A stretch of DNA of 64,000 nt from NCBI GenBank assembly GCA_947494975.1, contig CANLXA010000003.1, positions 1 to 64,000 on the forward strand, given 5' to 3'. Below, in pieces: positions 25,363 through 35,708 of this stretch (the first letter of the stretch is position 1; each line of letters starts with the position of its first letter). A program made the translations under genes and the position numbers. The notes beneath the pieces were generated by a model that did not search any database, had not been told where the DNA came from, and saw only the letters and a program-made list of their open reading frames with translations. The stretch comes from an uncultured Roseicyclus sp. (GTDB lineage: Bacteria; Pseudomonadota; Alphaproteobacteria; Rhodobacterales; Rhodobacteraceae).

Positions 25363-26097
25363 ATGACACGGGCGAATGCGCATGACAGGCTGAGACGATT
25401 GGAATTGATTGCCGTTCAGCTTAAGCAAGACGCCCATTGTACGGTCGGGGGCTTGGCGCAACAGCATGGTGTCAGCCCACGCACGATAGCCCGCGACCTT
25501 GTGCTCATGCGGGACCAAGGCATGCAGATCGACGCGGATCGCGGACGTGGGGGAGGTGTGCGCCTTGACCGCAACTGGGGCGTTGGTCGCATGAACCTGA
25601 CGTACGCCGAGGCGGTCGATCTCCTTATCAGCATCGCCGTTGCAGAGCAGATGAAGTCACCCATGTTGCTTGCGAATCTGGCGTCGATACGACGGCAGCT
25701 GGTGGCCTCGTTCTCGCCCGAGAAGCGCAACAAGGTGAACGGGCTCAAGTCCCGTATTCTTATAGGCGTCACGGCCTCGACTTACGTTCAGGCCAGCGCC
25801 GGCGCGCCACCAAAAAGAATTGTGCAAGCCGTACATCAGGCTTTCGTCGATCAAAAGGTCTTGGAGCTGCGATATCAAAGAGAAGACGGCGTCATCTCCA
25901 ACCGGCAGATCGAGCCGCAATATCTCTTGCTGAAGTATCCCATCTGGTACGTCGTTGCGATGGATCGTCTGAGAAACGAACCAAGGACATTTCGATGTGA
26001 TCGGATGCTTGGTGCCTCAATCGAAGAAGTGCGTTTCAAGCTCCTGCCGAAAGAAAAATTCCAAACCTCTTTGGTAGTCGATGACCATTCGATGTGA
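25363..26097 (+). CDS. DeoR/YafY-type regulator with WYL domain
   Basis: The 244-residue protein has an N-terminal helix-turn-helix (RLRRLELIAVQLKQDAHC followed by GLAQQHGVSPRTIARDLVLM, residues 8-50) and a C-terminal WYL ligand-sensing domain near residues 150-215 (LELRYQRED, IEPQYLLLKYPIWYVVAMD, RTFRCDRM). Such regulators often govern the adjacent operon. The VOC gene diverges from it across 97 bases containing a palindrome. Its lower G+C suggests that the pair was acquired together. Confidence 0.88.
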   Translation: MTRANAHDRLRRLELIAVQLKQDAHCTVGGLAQQHGVSPRTIARDLVLMRDQGMQIDADRGRGGGVRLDRNWGVGRMNLTYAEAVDLLISIAVAEQMKSPMLLANLASIRRQLVASFSPEKRNKVNGLKSRILIGVTASTYVQASAGAPPKRIVQAVHQAFVDQKVLELRYQREDGVISNRQIEPQYLLLKYPIWYVVAMDRLRNEPRTFRCDRMLGASIEEVRFKLLPKEKFQTSLVVDDHSM

Positions 26098-26233
26098 TCG
26101 AACCACGGCCAATCGGAGAGCCGACATTGGCAGACCGCGAACTAACGGCAGCTTTGTCCGCAGACCAAACGTCCGCAAGGTGTGGTGGACTCAGGTGGCG
26201 CAGACGAATTGCGCCTGCGCCGTTGCCGACTTG

Positions 26234-27496
<1,263 letters not shown>

Positions 27497-27543
27497 TTAC
27501 GGCGGGCCGTGCGCGCCTTCAACCATTCAAAAGGACACATCCC

Positions 27544-27942
27544 ATGGGCGATCTGTCGCTATCTTCTCCGACTTGGTTCGATGCCGAGACCACCACCTTT
27601 GGCGATCGCGTCACTGGCGCGCGGGAGGCGGCGGGTCTGAGCCAGCCGGAATTGGCGAAACGGCTGGGTGTGAAGGTCAAGACCATCCGGGCCTGGGAAA
27701 ACGACCAATCCGAACCGCGGGCCAACAAGCTGTCGATGCTGGCCGGTATGCTCGGCGTATCGATGATGTGGCTACTGAGCGGCGAGGGCGACGGGCCGGA
27801 TGGGCCCGATGTGGTTGAACGCATGGGCGAGGACATCGAGCGGATCTTGCTGGATCTGCGGCAATTGCGGCTTGACCAATCGCAATTGGCGGAGCGCGCG
27901 GGCCGGTTGGAGAAGCGCCTGAAGGCGGCCCTGGGCAACTGA
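27544..27942 (+). CDS. XRE-family helix-turn-helix regulator
   Basis: This 132-residue protein has a Cro/CI-type HTH at about residues 18-75 (VTGAREAAGLSQPELAKRLG, KVKTIRAWENDQSEPRANKL). A C-terminal helical region (LDLRQLRLDQSQLAERAGRLEKRLK) may dimerise as a coiled coil. Its last base is the first base of the sdhE start codon, so the two genes are co-transcribed. The regulon is unknown. Confidence 0.9.
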   Translation: MGDLSLSSPTWFDAETTTFGDRVTGAREAAGLSQPELAKRLGVKVKTIRAWENDQSEPRANKLSMLAGMLGVSMMWLLSGEGDGPDGPDVVERMGEDIERILLDLRQLRLDQSQLAERAGRLEKRLKAALGN

Positions 27943-28217
27943 TGGCGGAAACACGCGAGATCCGGGTCAAGCGCCTGCGGATGCGGGCGTGGCACCGGGG
28001 CATCAAGGAGATGGATCTGATTCTCGGCGGCTGGGCCGATGCGCATCTGAATGACGCCGATGACCAGGCGCTTGATGCCTTCGAAGCGGTGCTGGCCGAG
28101 GCGGACCATGACCTCTACCAATGGGTGTCGGGCCAGGCGGACGCACCTGCGGGCCTGTCGCCCATGCTGGATCGCATCGCCGCCGACATGACGCCGACCC
28201 TGGGCCGCGGCGCCTGA
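27942..28217 (+). CDS. sdhE: Succinate dehydrogenase assembly factor 2 (SdhE/CptB)
   Basis: The 91-residue protein has the family core RMRAWHRGIKEMDLILGGWAD containing the RGxKEMD motif (residues about 18-24), which assists covalent flavinylation of SdhA and related flavoproteins. The four-helix layout and length are normal. It is separated from the sdh operon, which is not in this window, and coupled to an XRE regulator. Confidence 0.9.
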   Translation: MAETREIRVKRLRMRAWHRGIKEMDLILGGWADAHLNDADDQALDAFEAVLAEADHDLYQWVSGQADAPAGLSPMLDRIAADMTPTLGRGA

Positions 28218-28301
28218 TTTCAAAGGCTTTTTGGCGCTTAACGGAATTTTTCCCTTTTTCTCCGAATCTTGCTCGAAAGCAGTGATTGCGGAGCTTAAAT
28301 C

Positions 28302-28799
28302 ATGAGTATGCATGCGCCTCTGGCCACGTCGACCCAGACCGGGTTCGAAGCGGCTTATCTGGAATCCCTCGCCATGGTGGAGCGCCTGCATCGGCTGCTT
28401 CTCGATGTCATCAAGGACGAATTCGAGCGGTTGGGGGTGTTGGATATCAACGCCGTTCAGGCGCTGTTGCTGTTCAATATCGGCGACAATGAAGTCACTG
28501 CGGGCGAGTTGAAATCGCGCGGCTACTACCAGGGCTCCAACGTCAGCTACAACCTCAAGAAGCTGGTCGATATGGGCTACATGCACCACCAGCGTTGCGA
28601 GATTGACCGCCGCTCCGTGCGCGTGCGCCTGACCGATAAAGGGCGCGATGTGCGCAACACGGTCGAGGGACTCTTCGAGCGGCACGCCGAAGGACTTGAG
28701 AAGCAGGGTGTTCTGAACGCGGACGGGATGGATCGGTTGAACCATTCCCTCAAGCGGATCGAACGCTTCTGGTCCGACCAGATCCGCTACATCTATTAA
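28302..28799 (+). CDS. ldtR: MarR-family winged-helix regulator, LdtR type
   Basis: The 165-residue regulator matches the LdtR branch conserved in Alphaproteobacteria: YLESLAMVERLHRLLLDVIK, INAVQALLLFNIGDNE, the winged-helix TAGELKSRGYYQGSNVSYNL and the wing CEIDRRSVRVRLTDKG. In other alphaproteobacteria LdtR controls an L,D-transpeptidase and cell-wall or osmotic responses. That is inference here, as no such target is adjacent. It is followed by a 252-base convergent gap. Confidence 0.85.
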   Translation: MSMHAPLATSTQTGFEAAYLESLAMVERLHRLLLDVIKDEFERLGVLDINAVQALLLFNIGDNEVTAGELKSRGYYQGSNVSYNLKKLVDMGYMHHQRCEIDRRSVRVRLTDKGRDVRNTVEGLFERHAEGLEKQGVLNADGMDRLNHSLKRIERFWSDQIRYIY

Positions 28800-29051
28800 G
28801 CCACTGCCTGCGTAACCAGTGTTGGGACGGGCGGGGGCAGTGGTCCGCCCACCCGCATTGTCCTGCGGCAGCGTCCGGCGCTCCTAGGGTGCCTGTTCGG
28901 GGCGGGCCCTGCGTGATGTGATCTCGAGGACGTGCAACGCCGGGGGAGCCCGTGTGACAGTCCGGTCTGCAGGTGCAGCAAGAACCTATGGCGGACGGCA
29001 CCGCTGAGCGTGCACGTTTTTGCCCCTATCAAATCTTGATTCTTGGCGGCT

Positions 29052-29651
29052 TCAGTTGGTTTCGACGGCATCGAGCGACGGCAGCTCGGGCAAGGTGTAG
29101 CCTGCCTCTTCCAAAGCCGGGCGGACCTGGTTGTCGAGGGACCGCCGCACGATCGGTCCGCGAAAATGCAGCACCACGATGCCATCGGCGTTGATGAAGA
29201 ATGTCTCGGGCATCGCCACCACCCCCCAGTCGCGCCCGTTGCGGGCCTGGGGATCGGCCCCGATCAGATCGTAGGGATTGCCCAACTCGTCCAGGAACGA
29301 CAGGGCTTGGCTTTCCCGGTCGCGGTAGTTCACGCCGTAAAGGGGAACACCGGCCTCGGCCAGCGCGGTCAGCGTCGGGTGTTCCGCACGGCAGGGCGGG
29401 CACCACGAGGCGAAGAAGTTCAGGATCACCAATTCCTCCCCCTCAAGCGCGGCGCGCGTCAGAAGGGCGGATCCGGGCAGCTCGACCAGATCAAGCGCCG
29501 GGGCGGGATTGCCTTGCTGAACCGAGGGCAGGGAGGTGGTGTCCACACCGGCGCTCAGCGCGTCGCGATTGTTCATCAACTGCCAGCCCGCGATGCCGAA
29601 GAACCCGCCCGTAAGCGCCAAGGGCAGGATCATCAACCAATTGACTTTCAT
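29052..29651 (-). CDS. ccmG: Cytochrome c maturation thiol:disulfide oxidoreductase CcmG
   Basis: This 199-residue periplasmic thioredoxin-like protein is anchored by an N-terminal helix (WLMILPLALTGGFFGIAGW). The redox motif ASWCPPCRAE has Cys84 and Cys87. The GVVAMPETFFI segment contains the cis-Pro loop. It keeps apocytochrome c haem-binding cysteines reduced before haem ligation. Final gene of ccmABCDG, overlapping ccmD by 4 bases. Confidence 0.93.
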   Translation of the reverse strand: MKVNWLMILPLALTGGFFGIAGWQLMNNRDALSAGVDTTSLPSVQQGNPAPALDLVELPGSALLTRAALEGEELVILNFFASWCPPCRAEHPTLTALAEAGVPLYGVNYRDRESQALSFLDELGNPYDLIGADPQARNGRDWGVVAMPETFFINADGIVVLHFRGPIVRRSLDNQVRPALEEAGYTLPELPSLDAVETN

Positions 29652-29812
29652 CGTGCGGCCCCACGTCCGCGACGGGATTCGACCTCATCCAGGTGGCGGG
29701 CCACGCGCCGGGCGCGCCAGATCGACCCGCCGACCAAGGCAATCAACAAGATCAGGGTGCCCGCATAGGCCGACAGGACCTCCACGGCATATTGGCCCAG
29801 ATCCACCATCAT
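29648..29812 (-). CDS. ccmD: Heme exporter protein CcmD
   Basis: The 54-residue protein has one transmembrane helix (YAGTLILLIALVGGSIWRARR) followed by a basic cytoplasmic tail, the typical CcmD form. It stabilises holo-CcmE release from CcmABC. It starts within the ccmC stop (ATGATG with overlapping TGA) and its own stop overlaps ccmG. Confidence 0.85.
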   Translation of the reverse strand: MMVDLGQYAVEVLSAYAGTLILLIALVGGSIWRARRVARHLDEVESRRGRGAAR

Positions 29813-30540
29813 GCCATCCGCTCCTGCGCGATCAGCGCCTTGACCCGGCGCGCGCGGATCTCGGTGCGGGTGCGATAAAGAACGAGGGCGAGAAACAGGA
29901 ACCCGAAGCCCGCCATGACCGTGATCAGCGGGTACCAGAAGACATCCGCGATGTTCTGTTCCGCATCGAGCGAGAGCGTCGCGCCCTGATGCAGGCCCTG
30001 GTTCCAGAACACCAAGGCATAGCGCGAGATCACGGCGAAGACCGACCCGACAAGGCACAGGACCGCCGTCAGATCCGCGGCCTGGTCGGGGTTCTCGATG
30101 GCCTCCCAAAGGGCCATGAAGCCGAGGTAGAACAGGAACAGGATCAGGAACGAGGTCAGGCGCGGATCCCATTCCCACCACGTGCCCCACATCGGCTGCC
30201 CCCAGACCGCCCCCGTGAAGAGCGCGATCAGCGTGAAGACCATGCCGACCGGTGCGGCCGCCTTGGCCGCCAGCGCGCTGACATGGTGGCGGCGCACCAC
30301 CCAGATCAGCGAGGCCACCAGCATCATCAGCCAGGCATTCACCGCCATGATCGCGGAAGGCACGTGGACATAGATGATCTTGACGGTCGATCCCTGGCGG
30401 AAGTCATTGGGGGTAAAGAAGAACCCCCAGACCAGGCCCACCACAAGGCAGATCGCCGCGATGGCCGATATCCAGGGCAGAAGCGCGCCGGAGGTGGCCA
30501 TGAACCGCCGCGGGTTCGCATATTCCCAGATCGAGGACAT
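29809..30540 (-). CDS. ccmC: Heme-handling protein CcmC
   Basis: The 243-residue six-helix membrane protein carries the conserved tryptophan-rich periplasmic haem-handling motif WGTWWEWDPRLTS and flanking histidines (YVHVPSA, QGLHQG). It loads haem onto CcmE. I chose the ATG at 30540 (MSSIWEYANPRRFM), where homology starts. A GTG at 30573 would add 11 residues. Confidence 0.92.
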   Translation of the reverse strand: MSSIWEYANPRRFMATSGALLPWISAIAAICLVVGLVWGFFFTPNDFRQGSTVKIIYVHVPSAIMAVNAWLMMLVASLIWVVRRHHVSALAAKAAAPVGMVFTLIALFTGAVWGQPMWGTWWEWDPRLTSFLILFLFYLGFMALWEAIENPDQAADLTAVLCLVGSVFAVISRYALVFWNQGLHQGATLSLDAEQNIADVFWYPLITVMAGFGFLFLALVLYRTRTEIRARRVKALIAQERMA

Positions 30541-30595
30541 GGCCGGACCATAGGCCTGTGATTTGGGGGTCACAATGGGACGTTCTGGCGCAAAG

Positions 30596-31252
30596 CTAGC
30601 GCAGATTGACGCGGAGCGCGGCGGCGGCGGCGAAGGGCAAAAGTGCGGCGGCGCCGAGGGTGATTCCGGCGGTCAGGGCAAGCGGCGTTGTCGCGTCCAG
30701 CCCCTGCGCGCCCCGGGTCGCGGCCAAGGCCCCGAAGAGCAACGTCGGGACGTAGAGGGGCAGCACGAGGAGCGACAGGAGAAGCCCGCCGCGCTTGATC
30801 CCCACGGTAAGGGCCGCCCCGAATGTGCCGATGATGGAGAGCGCGGGCGTGCCCACGAAGAGCGAGGCGATCAGCCACGGATAGGCGGCGCCGGGCAGGT
30901 TCAGCAGGATGCCCAGAACCGGGGCGGCGGCCACAAGCGGAAGGCCGGTTGTGAGCCAATGGGCGAGCGCCTTGAGCGCGGCCACGGATTCAAGCGGCAA
31001 GGGGGATGTCGCGAGCAGGTCGAGTGTCCCGTCCTCCCAATCGAGCTGAAAGATGCGGTCGAGCGACAGGAGGCAGGCCAGCAATGCGCCGAGCCAGAGG
31101 AGGCCCGCCGCCATTTCGCTCAACCGCCCGGTTTCGGGGCCGACCCCGAACGGGACGAGCGCCGTGAAGATGAGGAAGAAGGCCAGCGAGAGGCCAAAGC
31201 CGCCCCCGGCGCGGATGGCCAGCGCCAGGTCGCGTTTCAGGAGGCCGATCAT
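30596..31252 (-). CDS. ccmB: Heme exporter membrane subunit CcmB
   Basis: This 218-residue integral membrane protein begins [17 protein letters not shown], with six hydrophobic segments and the family region [21 protein letters not shown]. It forms the permease of the CcmAB transporter that drives holo-CcmE release. Its start overlaps the ccmA stop by 4 bases. Confidence 0.92.
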   Translation of the reverse strand: MIGLLKRDLALAIRAGGGFGLSLAFFLIFTALVPFGVGPETGRLSEMAAGLLWLGALLACLLSLDRIFQLDWEDGTLDLLATSPLPLESVAALKALAHWLTTGLPLVAAAPVLGILLNLPGAAYPWLIASLFVGTPALSIIGTFGAALTVGIKRGGLLLSLLVLPLYVPTLLFGALAATRGAQGLDATTPLALTAGITLGAAALLPFAAAAALRVNLR

Positions 31253-31884
31253 GAGAGTGCCCCCACAAACGGATCGTCGGCGAAGGGGTCGGATGCGGGC
31301 AGGCCCTTGGCGATGAAGGGCGTGATGTCGAGCGTTCGGGCATTGGCGAGGCCCAGGTCGATATGGGTGGCAATGAGCGCCGCGCCGCCCTGGGCCAGGT
31401 GGGCCTCGACCGCGGCAGCGAAGCGGGCGGTGTTTTCGGTGTCGAGTGATACCGTTGGTTCGTCCAGGCACCAGATCGGCCGGCCGGTGACCAGAAGCCG
31501 GGCGAGGGACAAGCGGCGTTTTTGTCCCGCGGACAATTCGCCCGCGCGTCTTTCGGCGAGGGATTGCAGATCGAACGCGGTCAGCGCGGGTGTGATATCA
31601 TCGGTGCCGAAGATGCTGGCCCAGAAGGTGAGGTTCTCGGTGACGCTGAGTTGCGCCTTCAACCCGTCGGCATGGCCGGCATAGGCAATCGCGTCCTCCT
31701 CGTGCGCGATCGTTCCGGTGATCGGAGGTGTGAGCCCCGCGAGTGTGCGCAGGAGCGTGGTCTTGCCCGCCCCGTTCGGACCGCGCAGGATCAGTGCCTC
31801 GCCCGCCTCCACGGAAAACGACACAGAGGCAAGGACTTGCGCGGGGCCGCGGGCGCAGGCGAGATCGGATACGCGGAGCGTCAT
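31249..31884 (-). CDS. ccmA: Heme ABC exporter ATP-binding protein CcmA
   Basis: The 211-residue ATPase shows Walker [10 protein letters not shown], the signature LSAGQKRR (Gln/Lys variant typical of CcmA), Walker B WCLDEPT and the H-loop in ATHIDLG. With CcmB it powers haem handover in system I cytochrome c maturation. First gene of ccmABCDG; ccmE, ccmF and ccmH are not in the window and must lie elsewhere. Confidence 0.94.
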   Translation of the reverse strand: MTLRVSDLACARGPAQVLASVSFSVEAGEALILRGPNGAGKTTLLRTLAGLTPPITGTIAHEEDAIAYAGHADGLKAQLSVTENLTFWASIFGTDDITPALTAFDLQSLAERRAGELSAGQKRRLSLARLLVTGRPIWCLDEPTVSLDTENTARFAAAVEAHLAQGGAALIATHIDLGLANARTLDITPFIAKGLPASDPFADDPFVGALS

Positions 31885-31991
31885 GGGCGATAGCGGTAGC
31901 CGGTTTGGGGCAGGTGGGGAAGGGGCGCGGTTGCGGACCGGCCCAACAGGCCACCGCGGCCGCGGGTGTCAGCGCGGCTGGTTGGCGGGCG

Positions 31992-32052
31992 AGGGGGCGC
32001 TGCCCCCGTCGCCTCTGGCGACTCCCCCGGGGTATTTCCGAACCAGTGGAAG
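31992..32052 (+). repeat. Dispersed GC-rich intergenic repeat, copy B
   Basis: It has the same block order as copy A: GGGGGCGCTGCCCCC head, GACTCCCCC, GGGGTATT and ACCAGTGGAAG tail. It occupies the middle of the 319-base gap between ccmA and acnA, upstream of the acnA promoter region. Confidence 0.75.
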
Positions 32053-32067
32053 AGGAGGCGAAGGGGC

Positions 32068-32096
32068 TTGTCAAAACGGTATGCAATGGCATACAG
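32068..32096 (+). promoter_or_regulatory. Candidate acnA promoter with embedded palindrome
   Basis: TTGTCA (32068-32073) and ATACAG (32091-32096) are spaced by 17 bases as in sigma-70 promoters. The spacer is almost filled by GTATGCAATGGCATAC (32079-32094), a perfect 6-bp inverted repeat that would place a bound regulator over the core promoter. The acnA start is 108 bases further on. Confidence 0.45.
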
Positions 32097-32203
32097 AGCG
32101 CGGGAGAGACGTTTTGTTCCATTGATGGGGCGCCGTTTGAATGGCACCCCGGAACGGAACAGACCCACATTCGCAGCTTTCACACCGGACAGGAGCAGCC
32201 CGT

Positions 32204-34984
32204 ATGCCCATCACCGTTGGCCACGATTCCGCAAAGACCCGCAAAACATTGACCGTGGGGGGCCAGTCGGTCGCCTATTATTCCATCGCCGCCGCCGAAG
32301 AGGCGGGGCTGGGCGATTTTTCCAAGCTGCCGGCCGCGTTGAAGGTGGTGCTGGAGAACATGTTGCGCTTCGAGGATGGCAAGACCGTCAGCACCGATGA
32401 CATCAAGGCGTTCAGCACCTGGGCCGAGCAGGGCGGCAAGAACCCGCGCGAGATCGCCTATCGCCCGGCGCGCGTGCTGATGCAGGATTTCACCGGCGTG
32501 CCCGCCGTGGTCGACCTGGCCGCGATGCGCGACGGGATCAAGGCGCTGGGCGGTGATCCGCAGAAGATCAACCCGCTGAACCCGGTGGATCTGGTGATCG
32601 ACCATTCGGTGATGATCGACGAATTCGGCAATCCGCGCGCCTTCCAGATGAATGTGGACCGCGAGTATGAGCGGAATATGGAGCGCTATACCTTCCTGAA
32701 ATGGGGTCAGACCGCGTTCAACAATTTCCGCGTCGTTCCCCCCGGCACCGGCATCTGCCATCAGGTGAACCTGGAATATCTGGCGCAGACCGTCTGGACG
32801 GACACCGACCAGTCGGGCGCCGAAGTGGCCTATCCCGACACGCTGGTCGGCACCGACAGCCACACCACGATGGTCAACGGCGCTGCTGTTCTGGGTTGGG
32901 GCGTTGGCGGGATCGAGGCCGAGGCCGCGATGCTGGGTCAGCCCATCTCCATGCTGATCCCCGAGGTCGTTGGCTTTGAGCTGACCGGTGAGATGACCGA
33001 GGGCACAACCGGCACGGACCTTGTGCTGAAGGTCGTCGAAATGCTGCGCGAGAAGGGCGTTGTGGGCAAATTCGTGGAATTCTACGGCAAGGGCCTCGAC
33101 ACGCTGCCTTTGGCCGACCGCGCGACCATCGCCAACATGGCGCCCGAATATGGCGCCACTTGCGGCTTCTTCCCCATCGACGGTGAAACCCTGCGCTACC
33201 TGCGTACGACGGGCCGCGATGAGGATCGGATTGCGCTGGTCGAGGCTTATGCCAAAGAAAACGGCTTCTGGCGCGGCGACGATTACGCGCCGGTCTATAC
33301 GGACACGCTGCACCTGGATATGGGCACCATCGTGCCTGCCATCTCGGGCCCGAAACGGCCACAGGATTACATCGCACTCGACAAGGCGGCGACGGCGTTT
33401 CACGCCTATGTCGAAGGCCAGCGCAAGGGCACGACCGTTGCACAGGACTGCAAGACGCGGTGGGAAGCCGAGGGCGGACAGCCTGCACCGGCGGATATTC
33501 CCGGCGATACCGGAAGCCATGCAATGGGCTACAACAAGGATGCGGGCTATCAGCTGCATGACGGGTCGATCGTGATCGCCTCGATCACCTCGTGCACCAA
33601 CACGTCGAACCCCTATGTGATGATCGGGGCCGGACTGGTGGCGCGGAAAGCGCATGAGAAGGGGTTGACGCGCAAGCCTTGGGTCAAAACCTCGCTCGCG
33701 CCCGGATCACAGGTTGTCAGCGCCTATCTGGAAGCGGCCGAGCTTCAGGACGACCTCGACGCCATCGGCTTTAACCTTGTCGGCTATGGCTGCACGACCT
33801 GCATCGGTAATTCCGGCCCGCTGGAGCCGTCGATTTCCAAGACGATCCACGACAATGACCTGATCGGGGTCAGCGTTCTGTCGGGCAACCGGAATTTCGA
33901 GGGCCGGATCAGCCCCGATGTGCGCGCCAACTACCTCGCCTCGCCGCCGCTGGTGGTGGCCTATGCGCTGGTGGGCGACATGAACGTCGATATCACGACC
34001 GAGCCGCTGGGTCAGGATCAGGACGGCAATGATGTCTTCCTCAAGGATATCTGGCCCACCCAGAAGGAAATCGCGGACCTGGTCGAAAAGACCGTCACGC
34101 GCGAGGCCTTCCAGGAGAAATATGCCGAGGTCTTCGAAGGCGACGAGAAGTGGCAGGGCGTGGATGTGCCGCAGCAGGAAACCTACGATTGGCCCGCGAC
34201 CTCGACCTATATCCAGAACCCGCCCTACTTCCAGGGCATGACCATGGACACAAAGGCCATCGAGAATATCGAAGGGGCCAAGGTTCTTGCGCTGCTGGGG
34301 GATTTCGTGACCACAGACCATATCAGCCCGGCAGGCTCGTTCAAGGAAACGACCCCTGCGGGACAGTATCTGGTCGAACGTCAGGTGCCGGTGCGGGAGT
34401 TTAACTCCTACGGCTCGCGCCGGGGCAATCACGAGGTGATGATGCGCGGCACGTTTGCCAATATCCGCATCCGCAACGAGATGCTGGACGGGGTCGAGGG
34501 CGGCTATACGCTGGGGCCGGATGGCAGCCAGATGTCGATCTTCGATGCGGCCATGGCCTATCAGGCCGAGGGCACGCCCTTGGTGGTCTTCGGCGGCGAG
34601 CAGTACGGGGCCGGGTCCAGCCGTGACTGGGCCGCGAAGGGCACGAACCTTCTGGGCGTGAAGGCGGTGATCGCCGAGAGCTTTGAGCGCATCCACCGCT
34701 CCAACCTTGTTGGCATGGGCGTGATCCCGTTCGAATTCACCGGAGGCGACACGCGCACGACGCTGGGTCTGAAGGGGGATGAAACGGTTTCGATCCACGG
34801 TCTGGAAGGGGTTCAGCCGCTTCAGGACGTGCCTGCCACGATCACGATGGGCGATGGGTCGACCAAGGAGATCACCTTGAAGTGCCGGATCGATACCGGT
34901 GTGGAGATCGATTATATCGAGAATGGCGGCGTGCTGCATTACGTGCTGCGCAACCTCGCCAAGGAGCCCATGGCGGCGGAGTAA
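32204..34984 (+). CDS. acnA: Aconitate hydratase A
   Basis: The 926-residue enzyme interconverts citrate and isocitrate in the TCA cycle using a [4Fe-4S] cluster. The cluster cysteines are visible in ITSCTNTSNP and in GYGCTTCIGNSGP. Active-site segments GTDSHTTMVNG and YGAGSSRDWAAKG are intact. AGGAG precedes the ATG at 32204 with 8-base spacing; the longer upstream frame lacks homology. A strong hairpin terminator follows. Confidence 0.97.
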   Translation: MPITVGHDSAKTRKTLTVGGQSVAYYSIAAAEEAGLGDFSKLPAALKVVLENMLRFEDGKTVSTDDIKAFSTWAEQGGKNPREIAYRPARVLMQDFTGVPAVVDLAAMRDGIKALGGDPQKINPLNPVDLVIDHSVMIDEFGNPRAFQMNVDREYERNMERYTFLKWGQTAFNNFRVVPPGTGICHQVNLEYLAQTVWTDTDQSGAEVAYPDTLVGTDSHTTMVNGAAVLGWGVGGIEAEAAMLGQPISMLIPEVVGFELTGEMTEGTTGTDLVLKVVEMLREKGVVGKFVEFYGKGLDTLPLADRATIANMAPEYGATCGFFPIDGETLRYLRTTGRDEDRIALVEAYAKENGFWRGDDYAPVYTDTLHLDMGTIVPAISGPKRPQDYIALDKAATAFHAYVEGQRKGTTVAQDCKTRWEAEGGQPAPADIPGDTGSHAMGYNKDAGYQLHDGSIVIASITSCTNTSNPYVMIGAGLVARKAHEKGLTRKPWVKTSLAPGSQVVSAYLEAAELQDDLDAIGFNLVGYGCTTCIGNSGPLEPSISKTIHDNDLIGVSVLSGNRNFEGRISPDVRANYLASPPLVVAYALVGDMNVDITTEPLGQDQDGNDVFLKDIWPTQKEIADLVEKTVTREAFQEKYAEVFEGDEKWQGVDVPQQETYDWPATSTYIQNPPYFQGMTMDTKAIENIEGAKVLALLGDFVTTDHISPAGSFKETTPAGQYLVERQVPVREFNSYGSRRGNHEVMMRGTFANIRIRNEMLDGVEGGYTLGPDGSQMSIFDAAMAYQAEGTPLVVFGGEQYGAGSSRDWAAKGTNLLGVKAVIAESFERIHRSNLVGMGVIPFEFTGGDTRTTLGLKGDETVSIHGLEGVQPLQDVPATITMGDGSTKEITLKCRIDTGVEIDYIENGGVLHYVLRNLAKEPMAAE

Positions 34985-35006
34985 GCCGCGATCGGCTGAA
35001 TCGATG

Positions 35007-35031
35007 CGGGGTTCCTTCGGGGACCCCGTTT
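35007..35031 (+). terminator. acnA terminator
   Basis: A 9-bp GC-rich stem (CGGGGTTCC / GGGACCCCG, one G-U pair) capped by a stable TTCG tetraloop ends in a TTT run. It lies 23 bases after the acnA stop and just before the convergent phosphatase stop. Confidence 0.8.
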
Positions 35032-35035
35032 CACA

Positions 35036-35629
35036 TCAGGACATGAGCCCGACCTGATCGTAGTCCGAGCGCACCCAATCCTCGAACCCGATGCCGGTGG
35101 CATCGTGGGCGGCGCCATAGGCATCCAGCAGCTTGTTCACGATGGCCGCACGGCCCCACGGGTTGTGAATGAATCGTGGCGCCAGTTGCTTGCGCGCCTC
35201 GGCCAGGGGCACGCCTTTGAACACATGCAAATAGATCGTAGCGGCGAGGCCCGTGCGATCGGAGCCTGATTTGCAATGGATGACCATCGGCTTCGGCATC
35301 TGCCGCAGCGCATCCAGCAGGCCCAGAAGCGCTTCTTTCCGGGGCAGGATGATGGCCCGCATTTCCAATGCCCTAAACTCGAGCCCCAGTTCGGCGCAAA
35401 CGGCCGCTTCGATCTGGCTCGGGGGGGACGTGTCGCCGCGCAGGGTCAGAACCGAGGCCGCGCCCATCGCCTTCAGCTGCGCAAGACGCGATGGGCTGGG
35501 ATGGTTGTGACGCCACACATCGTCATCAAGTTTGTGGAAGTTGGTCCAGAGCGTCCTCAGAAACCCATGATCCTTCAACCAATACAGGCGCAGCCGGTCG
35601 GCGGGCGTGAAAGGGGCGGGCTGCGTCAT
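35036..35629 (-). CDS. Tyrosine/dual-specificity phosphatase family protein
   Basis: The 197-residue protein has the CX5R phosphatase loop HCKSGSDRTG (catalytic Cys and Arg). The early LTLRGDTSPP region and DRLRLYWLKDHGFLRTLW at the N-terminus resemble cyanobacterial and alphaproteobacterial SDF/TauD-linked DSP-like phosphatases. It probably dephosphorylates proteins or small phosphoesters in the cytoplasm. The ATG at 35629 was chosen because upstream in-frame sequence runs into the divergent gene. Confidence 0.82.
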   Translation of the reverse strand: MTQPAPFTPADRLRLYWLKDHGFLRTLWTNFHKLDDDVWRHNHPSPSRLAQLKAMGAASVLTLRGDTSPPSQIEAAVCAELGLEFRALEMRAIILPRKEALLGLLDALRQMPKPMVIHCKSGSDRTGLAATIYLHVFKGVPLAEARKQLAPRFIHNPWGRAAIVNKLLDAYGAAHDATGIGFEDWVRSDYDQVGLMS

Positions 35630-35708
35630 GGGCCGCGCGGTAACATGGGCGGCATCGGCGCGTCCAGACGGCTTGCGCCGCGGCATTGGCGGAGCCAAGG
35701 TTGCGACC

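Noticed and set aside
28800-29051. Inverted repeat CCACTGCC / GGCAGTGG after ldtR as a terminator
   Set aside because: The 27-base loop and lack of a T run make it a weak candidate; the rest of the 252-base convergent gap shows nothing else.
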